Assembly (NCBI GenBank): GCA_902826605.1
Contig: CADEFM010000004.1
Location: 186,001-250,000, forward strand
Source of the DNA: an uncultured Acidobacteriota bacterium
Lineage (GTDB): Bacteria > Acidobacteriota > Terriglobia > Bryobacterales > Bryobacteraceae
Length of the DNA: 64,000 bases
Direction of reading: 5' to 3'
Shown here: in pieces, positions 60,191 through 64,000 of the stretch
Layout: each line of letters starts with the position of its first letter
How positions within the stretch are numbered: the stretch's first letter is position 1
Notes under the pieces: generated by a model
Database searches by the model: none
What the model saw: the letters and a program-made list of their open reading frames with translations, nothing else
Told to the model about the DNA's origin: nothing
Program-made: the position numbers and the translations under genes

Positions 60191-63058
60191 TTAGCTACAC
60201 CCGCTAGTCCCCCCGCAGTTCTCGCACTTATAGCAGCTCCCGTTCCGCGTCATCAATCCCCCGCACTCACTGCACGTGGGCGCGTCGGCGGCTACTGCCG
60301 GGAAGGGGAGGCGCTGCTGCGGCTCGGGCTCGGTGACGATGAGCTTGGGGGTGTCGCCGGCTTCGCCCGCGGCGTATTCGTCGCCCAGGAACTTCGCGCC
60401 CAGCCAGCGGAAGATGTAATCCATGATGGATTTCGCGTACGGCACTTTGTCGTTGCCGGTCCAGCCGCTCGGCTCAAAACGCACGTGGCTGAATTTGTCC
60501 ACGAAGAACTTCAGCGGCACGCCATACTGCAGCGAGTAGCTGATCGCCGTCGCGAAGCTGTCCATTAAACCTGAAATGGTCGAGCCCTCCTTCGCCATGC
60601 TGATGAACAGCTCGCCCGGCAGCCCGTCGTCATAAAGACCAACCGTGAGGTAGCCCTCATGCCCGCCGATCGAGAACTTGTGCGTGACGGAGCGCCGTTC
60701 ATCCGGCAGCTTGCGCCGCACCGGCCGATAGACGATTTTTTCGACGACCTTTTCTTCCACTACTGCCGAACCAGTGGCAGCCTTCGCGCCCTTGGCCGTG
60801 CCGGAGCTCAGCGGCTGCACGCGCTTCGAATTATCGCGATAGATCGCCACCGCCTTCAGCCCGAGCTTCCAGCTCTCGGTATAGGCGTTCATGATCTCCT
60901 CGGGCGTCGATTCCTCCGGCATGTTGATGGTCTTCGAAATCGCGCCGGAAATGAACGGCTGCGCCGCAGCCATCATGCGCACATGGCCCATGTAGTGAAT
61001 CGACCGAATCCCATTCTGCGGCCGGAAGCTACAATCGAACACCGCCAGGTGCTCGGGTTTCAGGTGCGGAGCGCCTTCAATGGTCCCGCTGGAATCGATG
61101 TGATCGACAATCGCGTTCATCTGATCCGTGGAGTAACCCAACTTCATCAGTGCCGCCGGCACCGTGTTGTTGACGATCTTGATCACGCCGCCGCCGACCA
61201 GCTTCTTGTACTTCACCAGAGCCAGATCCGGCTCAATGCCCGTGGTGTCGCAATCCATCATGAAGCCGATGGTGCCCGTCGGCGCGATCACCGTGGTCTG
61301 GGCGTTGCGGAATCCCGCGACTTTGCCCAGCTCATAAGCCTCTTCCCAGCACTTGCGCGCGTTTTCGTAGATGGCTTGCGGAACGCGGCGGCTGTCGATG
61401 CTCATGGTCGCGTCGCGATGCATGGCGATCACGTCGAGGAACGGTTTTTCATTCACCGCATAGCCCTCGCACGGACCCGTGGACCCCTGCGCGATGCGCG
61501 CGCTGGTCAGGTACGCCTGCCCGCACATGATGGCCGTCAACCCGGCCGCCCAGTCGCGCCCGTGATCGCTGTCATAAGGGATGCCCATGAACATCAGGAG
61601 CGCGCCCAGGTTCGCGTAACCCAAACCCAGCGGGCGGAAATCGTGCGAATTCTTGGCGATCTTTTCGGTAGGATAGGCCGCGTTATCGACAAGAATTTCC
61701 TGCGCGATGATCACCGTGTCCACGGCGCTGCGGTACGCTTCCACGTCAAAGCTGCCATCGGTCTTCACGAAGCGCATCAGATTGAGCGACGCCAGATTGC
61801 ACGCCGAATCATCCAGAAACATATATTCCGAACAAGGGTTGGACGCATTAATGCGCGCCGTGTTCTTCGAGGTGTGCCAGCGGTTCACCGTCGTGTCATA
61901 CTGCATGCCCGGATCGCCGCACTGCCACGTGGCTTCGGCGATCTGGCGCATCAGATCGCGCGCCTGATAGCGTTTCACCGGCTGCATCTGCAGGCGGCTC
62001 TTGGTCCACCAGTCGCCGTCATTCACCACGGCCTGCATGAATTCGTCGGTCACGCGCACGCTGTTGTTGGCGTTCTGGAAGAAGATGGAACCGTAGGCGT
62101 CCCCATCGAGCGACGAATCGTAGCCCGCGTCAATCAGCGTGTGCGCCTTCTTTTCTTCTTTCGCTTTGCACCACACGAATTTTTCGATGTCCGGATGATC
62201 CGCGTTCAGGATCACCATTTTGGCCGCGCGGCGCGTCTTGCCGCCGCTCTTGATCACGCCGGCAAAGGCGTCGAAGCCCTTCATGAAGCTCAACGGTCCC
62301 GACGCGCGCCCGCCGCTCGAAAGCAATCCGTCTTCTTCGCGCAGACTCGAAAGATTCGAACCCGTGCCCGATCCCCACTTGAACAACATGCCCTCGGTCT
62401 TGGCCAGGTTCAAAATATCTTCGAGCGTGTCTCCAACCGAATTAATAAAGCATGCCGAGCATTGCGGACGCAGTTCATTCGGTTCCAGCTTCTTGATGGC
62501 GTTCGTCGATTCGTCGTAATACCAGCCGTAGCCGCGCGGCTCCTTGACGCCGACGTTGAACCACACCGGTGAATTGAAGCTGGCTTTCTGCGTCAGCATG
62601 ATGTGCGCCAGCTCATCGCGGAAGCGTTCGGAGTCTTCCACCGTCTTGAAGTAGCGCTGGTCGCGGCCCCAATCGGCGATGGTATTCACCACGCGGCCGA
62701 TCAGTTGCCGGACGCTGTTCTCGCGTTCGGGCGTCCCCATTTTGCCGTAAAAATACTTCGAGACGACGATATTGGTAGCGGTTTGGGACCAATCCACGGG
62801 CACTTCCACGTCGCGCTGCTCGAAAATGACGGCGCCCTTGTCGTTGCCGATGGAGGCGGTGCGCAGCTCCCACTGGATCTCGTCGTAGGGCGTGCGGCCG
62901 GCGGCGAGTCCTTTAGTAAAGTAACGCGAGACCTCAATGCCCACGCGCTCAGCGGCCCGAACCGGCCTGCGCGGGTCTCTTGCTAATGCCGTTTCTTCCA
63001 CAACCGCGGACGCGGCTGCTCGTTTCGTCTTTGCCAATGCAACACCTACTTGTCCCAT
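60191..63058 (-). CDS. nrdJ: Adenosylcobalamin-dependent ribonucleotide reductase NrdJ
   Basis: Class II reductase reduces ribonucleoside diphosphates or triphosphates with adenosylcobalamin and works with or without oxygen. From ATG 63058 (GGAGGCG 8 bases upstream) the protein has 955 residues. Blocks include SPVWFNVGVKEPRGYGWYYD, NPCSEYMFLDDSACNLASLN (active-site Cys and Glu), TVIAPTGTIGFMMDCDTTGI and a C-terminal zinc ribbon with two Cys-x-x-Cys pairs (CSECGG, CYKCENCGG). An ATG at 63136 is open, but the ribosome site favours 63058. A NrdR box lies within its promoter (63131-63146). The long plus-strand open frame inside this gene is antisense shadow. Confidence 0.95.
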   Translation of the reverse strand: MGQVGVALAKTKRAAASAVVEETALARDPRRPVRAAERVGIEVSRYFTKGLAAGRTPYDEIQWELRTASIGNDKGAVIFEQRDVEVPVDWSQTATNIVVSKYFYGKMGTPERENSVRQLIGRVVNTIADWGRDQRYFKTVEDSERFRDELAHIMLTQKASFNSPVWFNVGVKEPRGYGWYYDESTNAIKKLEPNELRPQCSACFINSVGDTLEDILNLAKTEGMLFKWGSGTGSNLSSLREEDGLLSSGGRASGPLSFMKGFDAFAGVIKSGGKTRRAAKMVILNADHPDIEKFVWCKAKEEKKAHTLIDAGYDSSLDGDAYGSIFFQNANNSVRVTDEFMQAVVNDGDWWTKSRLQMQPVKRYQARDLMRQIAEATWQCGDPGMQYDTTVNRWHTSKNTARINASNPCSEYMFLDDSACNLASLNLMRFVKTDGSFDVEAYRSAVDTVIIAQEILVDNAAYPTEKIAKNSHDFRPLGLGYANLGALLMFMGIPYDSDHGRDWAAGLTAIMCGQAYLTSARIAQGSTGPCEGYAVNEKPFLDVIAMHRDATMSIDSRRVPQAIYENARKCWEEAYELGKVAGFRNAQTTVIAPTGTIGFMMDCDTTGIEPDLALVKYKKLVGGGVIKIVNNTVPAALMKLGYSTDQMNAIVDHIDSSGTIEGAPHLKPEHLAVFDCSFRPQNGIRSIHYMGHVRMMAAAQPFISGAISKTINMPEESTPEEIMNAYTESWKLGLKAVAIYRDNSKRVQPLSSGTAKGAKAATGSAVVEEKVVEKIVYRPVRRKLPDERRSVTHKFSIGGHEGYLTVGLYDDGLPGELFISMAKEGSTISGLMDSFATAISYSLQYGVPLKFFVDKFSHVRFEPSGWTGNDKVPYAKSIMDYIFRWLGAKFLGDEYAAGEAGDTPKLIVTEPEPQQRLPFPAVAADAPTCSECGGLMTRNGSCYKCENCGGTSGCS

Positions 63059-63124
63059 TTTAACGCCTCCGAACTGAATGTGGATACGGTCGTCCGCCAC
63101 AAGGTGAGAAAACCGCTGTTGGCA

Positions 63125-63153
63125 ATCATGACCCAATATATAGCGTATGTCAA
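63125..63153 (-). promoter_or_regulatory. nrdJ promoter with a NrdR box in the spacer
   Basis: On the minus strand TTGACA (63153-63148) and CATGAT (63130-63125) lie 17 bases apart. Between them 63131-63146 reads ACCCAATATATAGCGT on the plus strand, matching 14 of 16 positions of the NrdR consensus ACACWATATATWGTGT. NrdR would thus cover the core promoter and repress nrdJ when dATP is high. NrdR boxes are usually in pairs; the second at 31 bases is poor here. Confidence 0.6.
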
Positions 63154-63203
63154 CAGGGAAATATGGATATGATGTATGGAACTAGCCATTACCTATTTGT
63201 AGA

Positions 63204-63233
63204 TAGACAATAGCATGATGCCCATGTTATGAT
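63204..63233 (+). promoter_or_regulatory. Likely cysD promoter
   Basis: TAGACA (63204-63209) and TATGAT (63228-63233) are 18 bases apart. The -10 box ends six bases before the cysD ATG at 63240, so the message is expected to be leaderless. Confidence 0.4.
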
Positions 63234-63239
63234 CTCAAT

Positions 63240-64000
63240 ATGGCGTGGGATATCAGCCACTTACAGGCGCTCGAGGCGGAGAGTCTTCACATTATCCGCG
63301 AAGTTGCATCGGAATTCCAGCGTCCGGTTATGTTGTATTCGATCGGTAAGGATTCTTCCGTGATGCTCAGGCTCGCGCAGAAGGCTTTTTACCCGGGTCC
63401 GATCCCGTTTCCGCTGCTGCACGTGGATACCAGCTACAAGTTCAAAGAAATGATCGAGTTCCGCGACAAGATGGCGGCCAGCGTCGGCGCGCGGTTGATT
63501 GTATCCAGCAATCAGAAGGCGCTGGATGAGGGCGCCAACCCGTTCCGCCTGGGCACGGAGCGCTGCTGCGGCCTGCTGAAGACGCAAGCGTTGCTCGACG
63601 GGCTACGGGCGGGCAACTACGACGCAGCCTTTGGGGGCGCGCGCCGGGACGAAGAAAAATCCCGCGCCAAAGAGCGCGTTTATTCCTTCCGCGACACGCT
63701 GGGCCAATGGGACCCCAAAAATCAGAGGCCGGAGCTGTGGAACATCTACAATAGCCGCATCGAGCCGGGCGAAAGCATTCGTGTATTTCCGCTTTCGAAC
63801 TGGACCGAAATGGATGTCTGGCAATACATCCATCACGAAGACATTCCGATCGTACCGATGTACTTCGCGCAGGAGCGCGAGGTGCTGGTTCGCGGCAACT
63901 CCATCATCATTCCGGAGCTTGCAATCACGCAGCCGCGCCCCGACGAGAAGTTACAGCGGATGAAGGTCCGCATGCGCTCACTGGGTTGCTCGCCGTGTAC
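63240..64000 (+). CDS. cysD: Sulfate adenylyltransferase subunit 2 CysD, cut by the window edge
   Basis: The frame is open from ATG 63240 to the window end, about 253 residues. It is the catalytic half of ATP sulfurylase, which with the GTPase CysN makes APS from sulfate and ATP. Markers are [17 protein letters not shown] (PP-loop S-x-G-K-D-S), [17 protein letters not shown] and [20 protein letters not shown]. CysN should follow outside. The closing MRSLGCSPC is typical for the late part of CysD. Start codon lies right after the -10 box, giving a leaderless start. No ribosome site is seen. Confidence 0.95.
   Translation, partial: MAWDISHLQALEAESLHIIREVASEFQRPVMLYSIGKDSSVMLRLAQKAFYPGPIPFPLLHVDTSYKFKEMIEFRDKMAASVGARLIVSSNQKALDEGANPFRLGTERCCGLLKTQALLDGLRAGNYDAAFGGARRDEEKSRAKERVYSFRDTLGQWDPKNQRPELWNIYNSRIEPGESIRVFPLSNWTEMDVWQYIHHEDIPIVPMYFAQEREVLVRGNSIIIPELAITQPRPDEKLQRMKVRMRSLGCSPC

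Noticed and set aside
60659-62572. A 637-residue open frame on the plus strand
   Set aside because: It is fully antisense to nrdJ, is rich in Arg/His/Val from complementary codons, and shows no domain; nrdJ is certain.
63059-63130. A cobalamin riboswitch before nrdJ
   Set aside because: The leader is only about 60 bases, too short, and no B12-box-like sequence was seen; a NrdR-type promoter explains the region.
1-64000. CRISPR arrays, tRNA or rRNA genes, transposases
   Set aside because: I looked for regularly spaced repeats, cloverleaf-like sequences and transposase motifs and saw none; a computed scan was not possible.

Overview
The window looks like chromosomal DNA of a high-GC acidobacterium, most likely of the Solibacter/Bryobacter lineage. 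This is inferred from gene content: an ECF sigma factor paired with a Ser/Thr kinase carrying TPRs, many secreted proteins of unknown function, YVTN-type propellers, a PEP-CTERM protein, a WG-repeat protein, the futalosine menaquinone gene mqnD, a B12-dependent ribonucleotide reductase, and relics of NIPSNAP and CotH-like genes. No rRNA, tRNA, CRISPR array, prophage or insertion sequence was recognised by reading.

Layout. 1-10.9 kb: a GNAT enzyme (cut by the window edge), a Tat-exported FMN 2-hydroxyacid dehydrogenase, a short ExbB-like protein, a tightly coupled leuBCD operon, an anmK-mutS pair on the minus strand, and a divergent APC permease. 11-14.6 kb: a secreted protein, a winged-helix/AAA ATPase and a YVTN propeller. 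14.6-19.2 kb: an unusual minus-strand operon: ECF sigma, Ser/Thr kinase-TPR, a 51-residue Lys-rich/Gly-Pro peptide, a papain/C39-like cysteine peptidase and an unknown 182-residue protein. 19.4-21.3 kb: PEP-CTERM and WG-repeat proteins. 21.3-26 kb: five nearly gapless minus-strand genes headed by a type III polyketide synthase, then an FAD oxidoreductase, a PepSY membrane protein, an MBL hydrolase and MiaE. 26-29.9 kb: a divergent NtrC-type regulator and hybrid histidine kinase, with a sigma-54-like promoter between them.

33.4-39.5 kb: two complete hydroquinone 1,2-dioxygenase (small plus large subunit) gene pairs flank a MetE-like methyltransferase and a small c-type cytochrome domain; a divergent MHS-type transporter follows. 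40-45.6 kb: accessory-looking DNA with a methyltransferase-VOC fusion, a CotH relic, an alpha/beta hydrolase, CorA, a VapBC pair and a frameshifted HNH gene. 45.6-54.2 kb: a PQQ dehydrogenase, DUF4412 protein, NIPSNAP relic, class II aldolase, rhomboid protease, and an S55 (SpoIVB-like) peptidase coupled to a propeller protein. 54.3-64 kb: bactofilin, a methyltransferase-like protein, an HPt protein, mqnD, a HEAT-repeat protein, DUF3467, a channel-like membrane protein, nrdJ with a NrdR-box promoter, and a partial cysD.

The most promising undescribed system is the sigma/kinase/Lys-peptide/cysteine-peptidase operon. The duplicated hydroquinone dioxygenase cluster and the type III PKS operon come next. 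All family calls come from reading motifs by eye; no search was run.
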